From Oscillospiraceae bacterium (GTDB lineage Bacteria > Bacillota > Clostridia > Oscillospirales > Oscillospiraceae), in contig SVLJ01000002.1 in NCBI GenBank assembly GCA_015067995.1, positions 124,001-188,000 of the forward strand: DNA of 64,000 nucleotides, read 5' to 3'. Positions 17,263-24,875 of the stretch are shown in pieces (within the stretch, counting starts at the first letter, position 1; every line of letters starts with the position of its first letter). The translations under genes were made by a program, and so were the position numbers. The notes under the pieces are model-generated. The model ran no database searches. It was not told the origin of the DNA and saw only the letters and a list, made by a program, of their open reading frames with translations.

Positions 17263-17955
17263 TCAATTGCCGGATTCATGCTCAATAGAAAGGACTGTAA
17301 GGCAGTTTGCATTTACAGAGAAACGGACATTGTATCCGGCGAAACGGAGGCCGTATACCCGTTCCGGATCGTTCTGATAGTGGGGACGGGGGTCGTTGGC
17401 CAGCACGCCCAGCAGAGCCTGCTGCCGCTCTAAGGAAAGGGAAGTCAGCAGCTCTGGAGCGCAGTGGACTTCCAGTTGTGCGTCGGCCTCGCCGCCGGTC
17501 CAGCCGCCGACGGCGTCGGGGCGGCAGTCAGCGTAGGGGAGGTAGGGCTTGATGTCGTAAATGGGCGTTCCGTCCAGCAGATCTGCGCCTGCCACTCGGA
17601 TCACCGGCCCACGATCTCTGGTATGCTCCACACCCACAAGGCGGACGCAGGAGAGACCAATGGGATTGGGACGGAAGGGAGAGCGGGTGGCAAAGACTCC
17701 CATGCGGGTGTTTCCGCCCAGACGGGGAGGACGGACGGTGGGACTCCAGCTTTCCCGAACCGCTTGCGAGAATTCCCAGATCAGCCAGAGATGAGAGAAG
17801 CCTTCCAAACCGCGGAGTGCGGCGGCGCTGCGATAGGACGGCTCAAAAACAATTTCCGCCTGCAGCTCATCCACCAGACCGCTCTGGCGTGGGATGCCGA
17901 ATTTTTCAGGGAAGTCGCTGTGAATACGGGCAATGACCTGCAGGGTTCGTTCCAT
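17263..17955 (-). CDS. trmO: tRNA t6A37 N6-methyltransferase TrmO
   Basis: 230 residues. ATG 17955 is preceded by AGGAAG; the longer ORF upstream to 18126 overlaps the promoter and was rejected. TrmO/TsaA features: VIARIHSDFPEKFGIPRQSGLV at the N-terminus, GLEGFSHLWLIWEF near 54, TRMGVFATRSPFRPNPIGLS near 86-105 and LLDGTPIYDIKPYLPYAD near 134. It methylates N6 of threonylcarbamoyladenosine at position 37 of tRNA using SAM. The C-terminal extension DPRPHYQNDPERVYGL is standard. Confidence 0.95.
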   Translation of the reverse strand: MERTLQVIARIHSDFPEKFGIPRQSGLVDELQAEIVFEPSYRSAAALRGLEGFSHLWLIWEFSQAVRESWSPTVRPPRLGGNTRMGVFATRSPFRPNPIGLSCVRLVGVEHTRDRGPVIRVAGADLLDGTPIYDIKPYLPYADCRPDAVGGWTGGEADAQLEVHCAPELLTSLSLERQQALLGVLANDPRPHYQNDPERVYGLRFAGYNVRFSVNANCLTVLSIEHESGN

Positions 17956-17989
17956 GGTGTGCTTCCTTTCTCTGGGGATGATCTTCTTC

Positions 17990-18018
17990 ATCATATCGTC
18001 ACCGGCGGAGGATGTCAA
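17990..18018 (-). promoter_or_regulatory. Promoter of trmO
   Basis: Minus strand: TTGACA (18013-18018), 17-nt spacer, TATGAT (17990-17995), about 35 bp upstream of the trmO ATG. Confidence 0.85.
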
Positions 18019-18043
18019 GAAAGTGCGTCGGCAGAGCTGCTGC

Positions 18044-18082
18044 AAAAAAACTCCCTCCGTGGAATTGTGATCACGGAGGGAG
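18044..18082 (-). terminator. Terminator of radical SAM gene
   Basis: Minus-strand hairpin CTCCCTCCGTG / CACGGAGGGAG followed by TTTTTTT (18044-18050). It separates this gene from trmO. Confidence 0.85.
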
Positions 18083-18088
18083 AAAGAT

Positions 18089-18973
18089 TTAGGCCCGTTC
18101 CAGCCAGCGCAGGTCGTAGGGTTCAAAAACGACTTTGCGGTAGGCCTCCATATCCATCATCACGCCGGTCCAGTCGGAATGAATGTCGCCGTTCTGTTTG
18201 ATGAGGATGTCGTAGAGAATGTCGTACGTAACACCGTCTGCCGGGTCTGTCTCGGTGATGGTGGAGTAGGGCAGGGTCTTGTGATAGGTCAGCTCCATGC
18301 CCTTGTAATCAAAATGGAAGCCGCAGCGCATACGGCAGCCGTCCAGTCCGGTGTAGCGGGCGATCTTCCGCAGATCCGCCAGAATCCGGTCGTTTTCCTG
18401 ATCGTACAGATTCTCCGGTGTGGTGGCGGTGTAGTCAAAGCGGAACTGGATGTTGGCGCCGGGAATGGGGAGGAACCGTTCCAGATAGGGAACGATCTGC
18501 TGTGCAGGATAGTTCTTGTACAGCACACAGTTGATGCGGAAGGGAACCGCCAGCCGGGAAAGCAGCGCATCGTTGGATTCCACCACATAACGCTGCATGT
18601 GGCGGGAAACGTTGATACAGGTGATCTTTCCACGGTTGTGCCGGGTAAATTCCACGATATCCTCCTCGGACTGACACTGGGATACCGGGAGGGTGGTGTT
18701 GATGTATACCCTGTGAGTAGCGGGGATACAGTCCAGCATCCGCTGCAGGGAATTCAAATCGGCAAAGGGCTCGCCTCCGGTGAACACAAAGTCGCATTCC
18801 GGAGTGATAGAGTCCATGACGGCGATACTTTCGCAGATTTTGTCTGCGGAGAAGCCTGTCAGATCGGCATATTCGCCTTTATTGATACAGAAAGGGCAGT
18901 GGTTGCCGCAGTCGTAGGGGACGAAGACAGTCACTGTGGCACCGCCCTGTCGGGTCTTGTAGGGATGTTTCAT
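18089..18973 (-). CDS. Radical SAM protein
   Basis: 294 residues. The [4Fe-4S]/SAM site is CGNHCPFC, Cys22-x3-Cys26-x2-Cys29. FTGGEPFADLNSL near 65 is the GGE motif that binds SAM, and VYINTTLP near 94 fits a beta strand of the TIM barrel. There is no obvious C-terminal auxiliary cluster. Substrate is unknown. The gene is monocistronic, with promoter at 19035-19063. The mobile cassette at 19080 lies just upstream of that promoter and may have displaced upstream control sites. Confidence 0.88.
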   Translation of the reverse strand: MKHPYKTRQGGATVTVFVPYDCGNHCPFCINKGEYADLTGFSADKICESIAVMDSITPECDFVFTGGEPFADLNSLQRMLDCIPATHRVYINTTLPVSQCQSEEDIVEFTRHNRGKITCINVSRHMQRYVVESNDALLSRLAVPFRINCVLYKNYPAQQIVPYLERFLPIPGANIQFRFDYTATTPENLYDQENDRILADLRKIARYTGLDGCRMRCGFHFDYKGMELTYHKTLPYSTITETDPADGVTYDILYDILIKQNGDIHSDWTGVMMDMEAYRKVVFEPYDLRWLERA

Positions 18974-19034
18974 ATGTGATCGGCCTTTCAGGGGTAGTGG
19001 ATCGCATTACCTGCGAATACTGGTACAACCATTT

Positions 19035-19063
19035 ATTGTAAAGGATATTTTTACGGGGGTCAA
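19035..19063 (-). promoter_or_regulatory. Promoter of radical SAM gene
   Basis: Minus strand: TTGACC (19058-19063), 17-nt spacer, TACAAT (19035-19040). The target-site duplication of the inserted cassette begins 9 bp upstream of the -35 box. Confidence 0.8.
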
Positions 19064-19071
19064 GAGAAAAA

Positions 19072-19079
19072 GCAGGATT
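19072..19079. repeat. Target-site duplication, left copy
   Basis: GCAGGATT immediately outside the left inverted repeat, identical to 20246-20253. Confidence 0.9.
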
Positions 19080-19104
19080 TGATATAGTTGAAAATTATCT
19101 TGAT
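19080..19104 (+). repeat. Left terminal inverted repeat of cassette
   Basis: 25 bp, beginning TGATATAGTTG and ending ATCTTGAT. It matches the reverse complement of 20221-20245 at all 25 positions; identity stops exactly at both borders. Confidence 0.95.
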
Positions 19105-19144
19105 GGTCAAGAGCCTTGTTATAACAACCTATTCTGATGTAGAA

Positions 19145-19176
19145 ACTCCTGCTCCGTTGCAGAGCAGGAGTTTTAT
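19145..19176. terminator. Terminator inside cassette, after hydrolase gene
   Basis: Stem ACTCCTGCTC / GAGCAGGAGT with 7-nt loop. Plus-strand side is followed by TTTATTT; the minus-strand side by TTTCT. It would stop hydrolase transcription before it leaves the element. Confidence 0.75.
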
Positions 19177-19202
19177 TTAGCAATTCAACAAATTGGAATT
19201 TA

Positions 19203-19946
19203 TCAGTCTTCAATTATCTCTCGAATTTTATTTGCATAGTCTTTTCCTTGGTTTATGGAAAACTCACCATGGTACAACCCGGGAAGGATTTGCAATATGC
19301 TCTCTTGCAATGCTTGATGAATGACTTTGGCGGACTTTTGCATTGCGTTCTTTTCTTTTCCTCCGACAAATACATAAACCTTTGCGGTACACTTCTTTAT
19401 AGATTCCTTTAAGGAATATAACGAATTTGCCTGCAAAAAGGCAATCATATCTTTCTTGGATATGGCACAAGTATCTTTAAAATAATGGTCAAATAAATCG
19501 GATTTAATTTTAAGCGACTTGAATTGCAGTTTAGAAAACCAGTTGTACTGTATTAATCCATAACAAGTTCCAAATGCAGGCGCAATCATAGAATGCGTTA
19601 GTTTTGAGGGTATAACCAACGCACTTTCAATAATGGCATAATTACAAATATCGTTGCGTTGTGACAAAATCTCCAGTAAAATCTGTCCACCTAAAGATAA
19701 ACCACCAATTAGAAAAACAGAGCCTCCCAAATGTGTATCAATAAAGGTGATGATTTCAGCAGCATTATCTGCTATGGTTGTAAAAGGTTTATCACTTTCT
19801 GCGTGGCCATCCAATATTGGCAGGATTATATGATAATCATCTTGAAGAGAGTTTGCTACTTCTTCATAATTCCACCATGACAAACCGCCTCCGTGCAAAA
19901 GAAGAATTATGTTGTCGTTTTCTTTTCCGTATTCAACATAACGCAA
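19203..19946 (-). CDS. Alpha/beta hydrolase, passenger gene of cassette
   Basis: 247 residues, start TTG 19946 behind AGGTGA; no in-frame ATG is near. Oxyanion motif HGGG at 18-21, nucleophile elbow GGLSLGG with Ser84, and a plausible catalytic His226 in GLYHGEFS. DGHAESD near 46-52 is typical of the family. Codon use is AT-rich (aaa, tta, att), quite unlike every neighbour, which points to horizontal acquisition. Substrate is unknown; hydrolases of this type act on esters, lactones or peptides, and some detoxify antibiotics or signals. It has its own promoter and terminator within the element. Confidence 0.85.
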   Translation of the reverse strand: MRYVEYGKENDNIILLLHGGGLSWWNYEEVANSLQDDYHIILPILDGHAESDKPFTTIADNAAEIITFIDTHLGGSVFLIGGLSLGGQILLEILSQRNDICNYAIIESALVIPSKLTHSMIAPAFGTCYGLIQYNWFSKLQFKSLKIKSDLFDHYFKDTCAISKKDMIAFLQANSLYSLKESIKKCTAKVYVFVGGKEKNAMQKSAKVIHQALQESILQILPGLYHGEFSINQGKDYANKIREIIED

Positions 19947-20077
19947 TCTCTTTCACCTCGCTTACAAATTCTTATTTGTCTAAGTGTTTAATTCATTTCT
20001 AAATAAAAATAGTTCTAATTGTCCAGTTTATTCTTATATCTGTGCAAAAACTATCGAATATTCCAAATCACACCTGA

Positions 20078-20119
20078 ATTATAGCATATCTTTGCTCGTT
20101 TGTCTCATTCCAAGAATGA
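20078..20119 (-). promoter_or_regulatory. Promoter and possible operator of passenger hydrolase
   Basis: Minus strand: GAGACA (20101-20106), 17-nt spacer, TATAAT (20078-20083). A perfect dyad TCATTC-CAA-GAATGA (20105-20119) touches the -35 box and could bind a regulator. The leader to the TTG is about 125 nt. Confidence 0.6.
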
Positions 20120-20220
20120 AATTTACAGTTTAGAGTGGCTGGTGTGATATATCCTCAACAAAAACACATTTTATCTTTTTTGAACTTTAAAACTGTGCAG
20201 GATTACAAAACGAAACCCCA

Positions 20221-20245
20221 ATCAAGATAATTTTCAACTATATCA
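20221..20245 (-). repeat. Right terminal inverted repeat of cassette
   Basis: 25 bp, perfect inverted copy of 19080-19104. The gap 19947-20315 otherwise holds the hydrolase promoter, a third GCAGGATT (20197-20204) and the ridA terminator. Confidence 0.95.
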
Positions 20246-20253
20246 GCAGGATT
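20246..20253. repeat. Target-site duplication, right copy
   Basis: GCAGGATT immediately outside the right inverted repeat. Confidence 0.9.
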
Positions 20254-20257
20254 CTCT

Positions 20258-20295
20258 GATAAAAAGGAAACAGCCTGTACCGGTATGGTACAGGC
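20258..20295 (-). terminator. Terminator of ridA
   Basis: Minus-strand stem GCCTGTACC / GGTACAGGC (20273-20295) followed by TGTTTCCTTTTTATC. Confidence 0.75.
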
Positions 20296-20315
20296 CGTTG
20301 GCAATGGAATTGGGA

Positions 20316-20687
20316 TCAAACCTCGGCGATGAGCTCCACTTCCACCAGAACGTTCTTGGGCAGGGTCTTGACTGCCACGCAGGAGCGTGCGGGTTTCTCG
20401 GTGAAGTAGCGGCCATAGATCTCGTTGAAAGCGGCGAAGTCACCCATGTCAGCCAGGAAGCAGGTGGTCTTCACCACGTTGGTGAAGTTGGTACCCGCAG
20501 CCTCCAGCAGAGCGCCGAGATTCTGCATGACCTGTTCGGTCTGGGCAGCGATATCCTCGCCAACCACAGTGCCGGTAGCGGGGTCCAGAGGCACCTGACC
20601 GGAGGTGAAGAAAAAGCCGTTGGAAATGTAGCCCTGAGAGTAGGGGCCGATGGCGGCGGGAGCCTTGTCGGTATAAATACGCTTCAT
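20316..20687 (-). CDS. ridA: RidA family enamine/imine deaminase
   Basis: 123 residues, the usual length. [28 protein letters not shown] is the RidA N-terminal signature. [25 protein letters not shown] and the catalytic-arginine motif [20 protein letters not shown] follow. RidA hydrolyses reactive enamines and imines made by PLP enzymes such as threonine dehydratase. AAAGGAGAA precedes the ATG. Monocistronic. Confidence 0.95.
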   Translation of the reverse strand: MKRIYTDKAPAAIGPYSQGYISNGFFFTSGQVPLDPATGTVVGEDIAAQTEQVMQNLGALLEAAGTNFTNVVKTTCFLADMGDFAAFNEIYGRYFTEKPARSCVAVKTLPKNVLVEVELIAEV

Positions 20688-20737
20688 ATGGTTTCTCCTT
20701 TTGCGCAGCCGAAGATCCGGCTGAATATGATACTAAT

Positions 20738-20766
20738 AAGATACCGTTAAAGGGCACAAAAGTAAA
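20738..20766 (-). promoter_or_regulatory. Promoter of ridA
   Basis: Minus strand: TTTACT (20761-20766), 17-nt spacer, TATCTT (20738-20743). Confidence 0.65.
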
Positions 20767-20810
20767 GAGTCATCTTTCCAAAAAATTTACAAACACGGTA
20801 TCGAATCCTG

Positions 20811-20819
20811 TGTTATACT
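20811..20819 (+). promoter_or_regulatory. Extended -10 promoter of yihY operon
   Basis: TG-T-TATACT (20811-20819) is an extended -10. TTTACA at 20786 is too far (22 nt) for a normal -35, so the extended element probably compensates. Confidence 0.55.
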
Positions 20820-20932
20820 ATGGACTGGAAAAGTTTTCGATTTTTTTGCGTAAGACTTCTGTTTTTCCGCTTACCGGCACATACTATCCAGAAAGGACGC
20901 GGCAGCAGGCGGCGTCGGATGGGAGATCGTGC

Positions 20933-21856
20933 ATGGGTGAAAGGGAATTCCTGCCGGGACGGGTATGCGGCGTGCTGCGGGGCGCCTATCTGATGTTGCG
21001 CCGCTATCTGGGACACGGCGTGGCTGTTCAGGGTGCAGCGCTGGCGTTTTATTTGCTGTTCACCATGTTTCCGCTGATGGTATTTCTCAGCTCGCTGCTG
21101 GGTCTGTTGCATCTGGAGAAGACGGAGCTCCTGCAGGGGCTGACGCAGTTCCTGCCGAAGGAAGTGCTGGATTTTGTCATGACGTATCTGGATTACGCGG
21201 CGAATCATTCCAGCGTACGTCTGCTGCTGTTTGGCTTGTTTTTCTCCCTGTATTTTCCCATGCGTGCCACCAACAGTCTGATGCGGGCGGTGCGTACCGC
21301 ATACCATCTGGGACCGCCGTTGGCGCCTGCACGGCATCTGTTCCGCACGCTGCTGTATACCATGATGCTCATTGTTGCCATGGTAGTGACGCTGACACTG
21401 ATGACGGCGGGACGGCGGCTGCTGGAGTATGCTGCAGATGAACTGGGCCTTCCGCGGGAGCTGGCGGTGCTGTGGCAGTGGCTGCGCTTTCCGGTTACGG
21501 CGCTGGTGATGTATTTTGCTCTGTTTCTCCTGTATGCCATGGCGCAGGACGGGCGTCAGCCTATGCGCAATCTATGGCCGGGTGTTCTGGCTGCGCTGCT
21601 GGGCTGGATGGTGCTTTCGGCACTGTATTCCGTCTATGTAGACTATATTGCGTCCTATTCGCTGCTGTACGGCTCGGTGGGAACGGCGGTGGTTCTGCTG
21701 ATGTGGCTGTACCTGACGGCGGTGACGCTGATTCTGGGAGCGGAGCTGAACGGGACACTCATTGCTCTGCGCCGTGAACGGGATGGCGCGGGAGACCTTC
21801 CGTTTTCAAAAAAAGTGCAACAACAGGCGGCACGAAGCCGCAGGAAAGGAACATAA
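20933..21856 (+). CDS. YihY/BrkB family inner-membrane protein
   Basis: 307 residues from ATG 20933, with GGGAG 7 nt upstream; the longer ORF to 20810 covers the promoter. Six hydrophobic segments are visible, with the family motif GAALAFYLLFTMFPLMVFLSSLLG near 40, LFFSLYFPMRATNSLMRAVRTAY near 104 and SYSLLYGSVGTAVVLLMWLYLTAVTLILGAELNG near the C-terminus (given in parts across helices). Function of this family is unresolved; it was once called ribonuclease BN in error. First gene of a four-gene operon. Confidence 0.9.
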   Translation: MGEREFLPGRVCGVLRGAYLMLRRYLGHGVAVQGAALAFYLLFTMFPLMVFLSSLLGLLHLEKTELLQGLTQFLPKEVLDFVMTYLDYAANHSSVRLLLFGLFFSLYFPMRATNSLMRAVRTAYHLGPPLAPARHLFRTLLYTMMLIVAMVVTLTLMTAGRRLLEYAADELGLPRELAVLWQWLRFPVTALVMYFALFLLYAMAQDGRQPMRNLWPGVLAALLGWMVLSALYSVYVDYIASYSLLYGSVGTAVVLLMWLYLTAVTLILGAELNGTLIALRRERDGAGDLPFSKKVQQQAARSRRKGT

Positions 21857-21859
21857 AAT

Positions 21860-23086
21860 ATGCAGGAAAAAATGAGAGAGTATGCCCGGCTTCTGGTGCG
21901 GGTGGGACTGAATGTGCAGAAGGGACAGACGTTGGTGATTTCCTCGCCGGTGGAGTGTGCCTGGTTTGCCAGAATGTGCGCGGAGGAAGCCTATGAGATC
22001 CCCTGCCGCGAGGTGGTGATGAACTGGACGGACGATGCCATGGCGCGGATGAAGTATCTCCACGCCGATGAGTCTGTCTTCGACAACGTTCCTCTGTGGC
22101 GTCGGCATTTCTACAACGATTATGCGCTGGAGGGAGCCGCCTATCTGGCCATCTCCGCCAGTGATCCGGAAAATCTCAAGGGTGTGGATACTGGCCGTGT
22201 GGTGCGGGCGCAGCAGGCATCCGGCTGTACACTGAAGGATTTTGACCGTCTGCAGATGTGCGGCGGATTCCCCTGGTGCATTGCATCCATCCCCATTCCC
22301 AGCTGGGCAAAGCGTGTGTTCCCGGAGCTGCCGGAGGCGGAGGCCATGGAGCGGCTGTGGGACGCTATTCTGCGCTCTGTCCGCGTCACCGGTGACGGCC
22401 GTGCGGTGGAGAAGTGGCAGGAGCACATTGCAACGCTTTCTGCACGTCTGGAGAAGATGAACGGCTTCAACTTCAAATCCCTCCACTATACCAATTCTCT
22501 GGGCACGGACCTGACGGTGGAGCTGCCGGAGGGCCATGTCTGGGAGGCGGGCAACGATGTGACCCTGTCCGGCCAGACCTTTATCGCCAATATTCCCACG
22601 GAGGAGCTGTTTACCGCGCCTCTGAAAACCGGCGTCAACGGTGTGGTGTATTCCTCCATGCCGCTGGTGGACAGCGGCAACATCATCGACGGCTTCCGCT
22701 TTACGGTGAAGGACGGCAAGATCGTGGAGGCAGAGGCAAAGCAGGGCGAAGAGTACCTGAAGGCTGCCATCAGCGTGGACGAGGGCGCATCCTACTTCGG
22801 AGAAGTGGCGCTGGTGCCCTATGACAGCCCCATTTCCAATCAGAAAATCCTGTTTTACAATACCCTGTTTGATGAAAATGCGGCCTGTCACATTGCCTTC
22901 GGCGAGGCGTATCCCTGCCTGAAGGGCGGCCATCAGATGGACAAGGAAGAGCTGAAAAAGCACGGACTGAACGACTCTATCACCCATGTGGACTTCATGA
23001 TTGGCACAAAAGATCTCTCCATCGTGGGAACTACCCATGACGGACGGGAGATCCCCGTGTTTACGGAGGGCAACTTTGCCTTCTGA
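21860..23086 (+). CDS. M29-family aminopeptidase
   Basis: 408 residues. Landmarks of M29 (AmpS/AmpT) are MREYARLLVRVGLNVQKGQ at the start, LHYTNSLGTDLTVELPEGH near 208, the metal-binding E in NIPTEELFTAP near 250, and HMDFMIG-type HVDFMIGTKDLSIVG near the C-terminus. These cobalt/zinc enzymes release N-terminal residues in the cytoplasm. It begins 3 nt after the yihY stop and is followed by the hexapeptide-repeat gene after 24 nt. Confidence 0.93.
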   Translation: MQEKMREYARLLVRVGLNVQKGQTLVISSPVECAWFARMCAEEAYEIPCREVVMNWTDDAMARMKYLHADESVFDNVPLWRRHFYNDYALEGAAYLAISASDPENLKGVDTGRVVRAQQASGCTLKDFDRLQMCGGFPWCIASIPIPSWAKRVFPELPEAEAMERLWDAILRSVRVTGDGRAVEKWQEHIATLSARLEKMNGFNFKSLHYTNSLGTDLTVELPEGHVWEAGNDVTLSGQTFIANIPTEELFTAPLKTGVNGVVYSSMPLVDSGNIIDGFRFTVKDGKIVEAEAKQGEEYLKAAISVDEGASYFGEVALVPYDSPISNQKILFYNTLFDENAACHIAFGEAYPCLKGGHQMDKEELKKHGLNDSITHVDFMIGTKDLSIVGTTHDGREIPVFTEGNFAF

Positions 23087-23110
23087 GACCAAAGACAGGA
23101 GACGAAAGAA

Positions 23111-23620
23111 ATGGCATATCCCCTCAGAAAGACAGATGATGATGTACTGATCGCAGAGGGTGCCGTAGTGGCGGGTGACGTGACGCTGGGAAAAGGTGTC
23201 AGCGTGTGGTATCATGCGGCTATCCGGGGCGATCAGGGCGCCATTGCCATCGGAGACAACACCAACGTGCAGGAGTGTGCGGTGATCCATGAACGAACCA
23301 CCATCGGCAGAGACTGCACCATCGGACACGGCGCCATTGTGCACGGATGCACTGTGGGCGACAACACGCTGATCGGCATGGGTGCCATTGTGCTTACCGG
23401 CGCCCGCATTGGGCGGGACTGCATCATCGGTGCAGGATCGCTTGTGACCGGCAGAATGGATATTCCGGACGGCTCCATGGTGTTGGGTAATCCCGGAAAG
23501 GTCATCCGTCCGCTGACAGAGGCGGAGGTACAGCTCATCCGGGACTCCATGGAGGAGTATCTGGAAATGGCACGGTGGTACCGGCAGGGCGGGCGTGAAC
23601 CGCTGGACGAGAGAAAGTAG
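23111..23620 (+). CDS. Gamma-carbonic anhydrase-like hexapeptide protein
   Basis: 169 residues of left-handed beta helix built from hexapeptide turns (GDVTLGKGVSVWYHAAIRGD, IAIGDNTNVQECAVIH, TIGHGAIVHGCTVGDN). His residues at VIHE, IGHGAIVHG match the trimer zinc site of YrdA/PaaY-type proteins. Family members are carbonic anhydrases or of unknown catalytic role. It sits in operon with M29 peptidase and an AI-2E-type permease. Confidence 0.9.
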   Translation: MAYPLRKTDDDVLIAEGAVVAGDVTLGKGVSVWYHAAIRGDQGAIAIGDNTNVQECAVIHERTTIGRDCTIGHGAIVHGCTVGDNTLIGMGAIVLTGARIGRDCIIGAGSLVTGRMDIPDGSMVLGNPGKVIRPLTEAEVQLIRDSMEEYLEMARWYRQGGREPLDERK

Positions 23621-23628
23621 GCGCTGCT

Positions 23629-24840
23629 ATGGAATGGACACGGAAAAATGTGCTGCTGGTGGTGCTGGCGGGTGTGGCGGCCTATGTGGGCCTGCAGAAC
23701 CTGGGCGCACTGACGGGCGCTCTGCATTGGCTGGTGGATATGCTGTTCCCCTTTGTGCTGGGCAGCGCCATCGCGTTTGTACTGAATGTGCCTATGCGGG
23801 CCATCGAGCGGGATCTCTTCCCCAAGACCAGAGGGATGGAAAAACTGCGCAGACCTCTGGCATACATCCTGACGCTGGTGTTTGTGATCGGCGTGCTGAC
23901 CTTGGCAGGACTGGTGATTGTCCCCGGCATCACCGATGCCTTTGCGCTTCTGCGTGATCAGATCCCCGCTGCGCTGCAGCGGGTTCAGGAGCAGCTGGAT
24001 TCGCTGGGTGCGCTGCTTCCCTGGCTGGGAGAGGTGATCGCAGATCTGAACATCGACTGGGCGCAGCTGTCCCAGAAAGCGCTGGTTGTGCTGCGTGATC
24101 TCAGCGGTCGGCTGCTGTCCTCAGGCAGCGGTATTGTGGGGGATGTGGTCAGCGGAGTTGCCACCTTTGTCATCGCCTTTATTTTCAGTATTTACATCCT
24201 GCTCCAGAAGGAAAAATTGGCCCGGCAAGGCCGCCAGTGTCTGTATGCTCTGCTTCCGAGATCGGCGGCGGAACGTGCAGTCAGCGTGTTTACACTGGCG
24301 GAGCAGACCTTCTCCGGCTTCCTGTCGGGACAGTGTCTGGAAGCGGTGATCTTGGGCGGTATCTTTGTGCTGGTGCTGAGCATCCTACGGATGCCCTATG
24401 TGCTGCTCATCGGCGTTCTGATCTCCCTGACCGCTCTGATTCCCGTGGTGGGTGCATTTATCGGCTGCGTGATTGGTGCGCTGCTCATTGCCATCAGCGA
24501 TCCCATGCAGGCCCTGCTGTTTGTGGCGGTGTTTCTGGTGGTGCAGCAGTTGGAAAACAATCTCATTTATCCTCAGGTGGTGGGGTCTTCTGTGGGGCTG
24601 CCTTCCATCTGGGTGCTGGCGGCAGTCACTGTGGGCGGCAGCCTCATGGGTGTTGCCGGTATGCTGGCTTTTATCCCGCTGTGCTCTGTGGCCTATGCAC
24701 TGTTTCGTGATTTTATCAAGCGGCGGCTGAAGGAACGGGGCATCGGGCCCGAGGTGTGGGATCGGCGTGCGCCTGTCGCAGCCGCGGCAGAAAAACCGAA
24801 GCCGACACCGGTAAAGAAAAAGCACAAAAAGAAAAAGTGA
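23629..24840 (+). CDS. AI-2E/YtvI-type transporter family protein
   Basis: 403 residues, eight predicted membrane segments. ILRMPYVLLIGVLISLTALIPVVGAFIGCVIGALLIAI (written here as the central hydrophobic block near 248-290) and the QLENNLIYPQVVGSSVGLP motif near 308 define the family. The C-terminal tail is Lys/Pro-rich and cytoplasmic. Members include AI-2 exporters and Na+/H+ antiporters; the role here is unknown. Last gene of the yihY operon. Confidence 0.9.
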   Translation: MEWTRKNVLLVVLAGVAAYVGLQNLGALTGALHWLVDMLFPFVLGSAIAFVLNVPMRAIERDLFPKTRGMEKLRRPLAYILTLVFVIGVLTLAGLVIVPGITDAFALLRDQIPAALQRVQEQLDSLGALLPWLGEVIADLNIDWAQLSQKALVVLRDLSGRLLSSGSGIVGDVVSGVATFVIAFIFSIYILLQKEKLARQGRQCLYALLPRSAAERAVSVFTLAEQTFSGFLSGQCLEAVILGGIFVLVLSILRMPYVLLIGVLISLTALIPVVGAFIGCVIGALLIAISDPMQALLFVAVFLVVQQLENNLIYPQVVGSSVGLPSIWVLAAVTVGGSLMGVAGMLAFIPLCSVAYALFRDFIKRRLKERGIGPEVWDRRAPVAAAAEKPKPTPVKKKHKKKK

Positions 24841-24843
24841 GCG

Positions 24844-24875
24844 AATCAGGCGTCGTCAGCGGCGCCTGATTTTTC
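24844..24875. terminator. Bidirectional terminator
   Basis: AATCAGGCG / CGCCTGATT followed by TTTTCTG on the plus strand. It overlaps the last codons of the convergent gene. Confidence 0.8.

Larger units (their letters stand above)
19080..20245. mobile_element. Mobile insertion cassette with hydrolase passenger, no transposase
   Basis: 1166 bp bounded by perfect 25-bp inverted repeats (19080-19104 and 20221-20245) and flanked on both sides by GCAGGATT. The interior is visibly AT-rich against GC-rich neighbours. It contains one gene (19203-19946, minus), its promoter and a bidirectional terminator, and no ORF resembling a transposase. This is the layout of the non-autonomous mobile insertion cassettes (MICs) known from Bacillus, which are moved in trans by a related IS. 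Eight-base duplications are made by several IS families (for example IS256, ISL3, IS6, IS66, IS1595); I cannot assign the family from these ends. The restored empty site reads AGAGAAAAAGCAGGATTCTC, a small intergenic hairpin. Confidence 0.85.

Noticed and set aside
19105-20220. Possible transposase remnant in the cassette
   Set aside because: No frame outside the hydrolase gene exceeds about 60 codons or resembles a transposase.
20786-20819. TTTACA paired with TATACT as a normal promoter
   Set aside because: The spacer is 22 nt; an extended -10 explains the site better.
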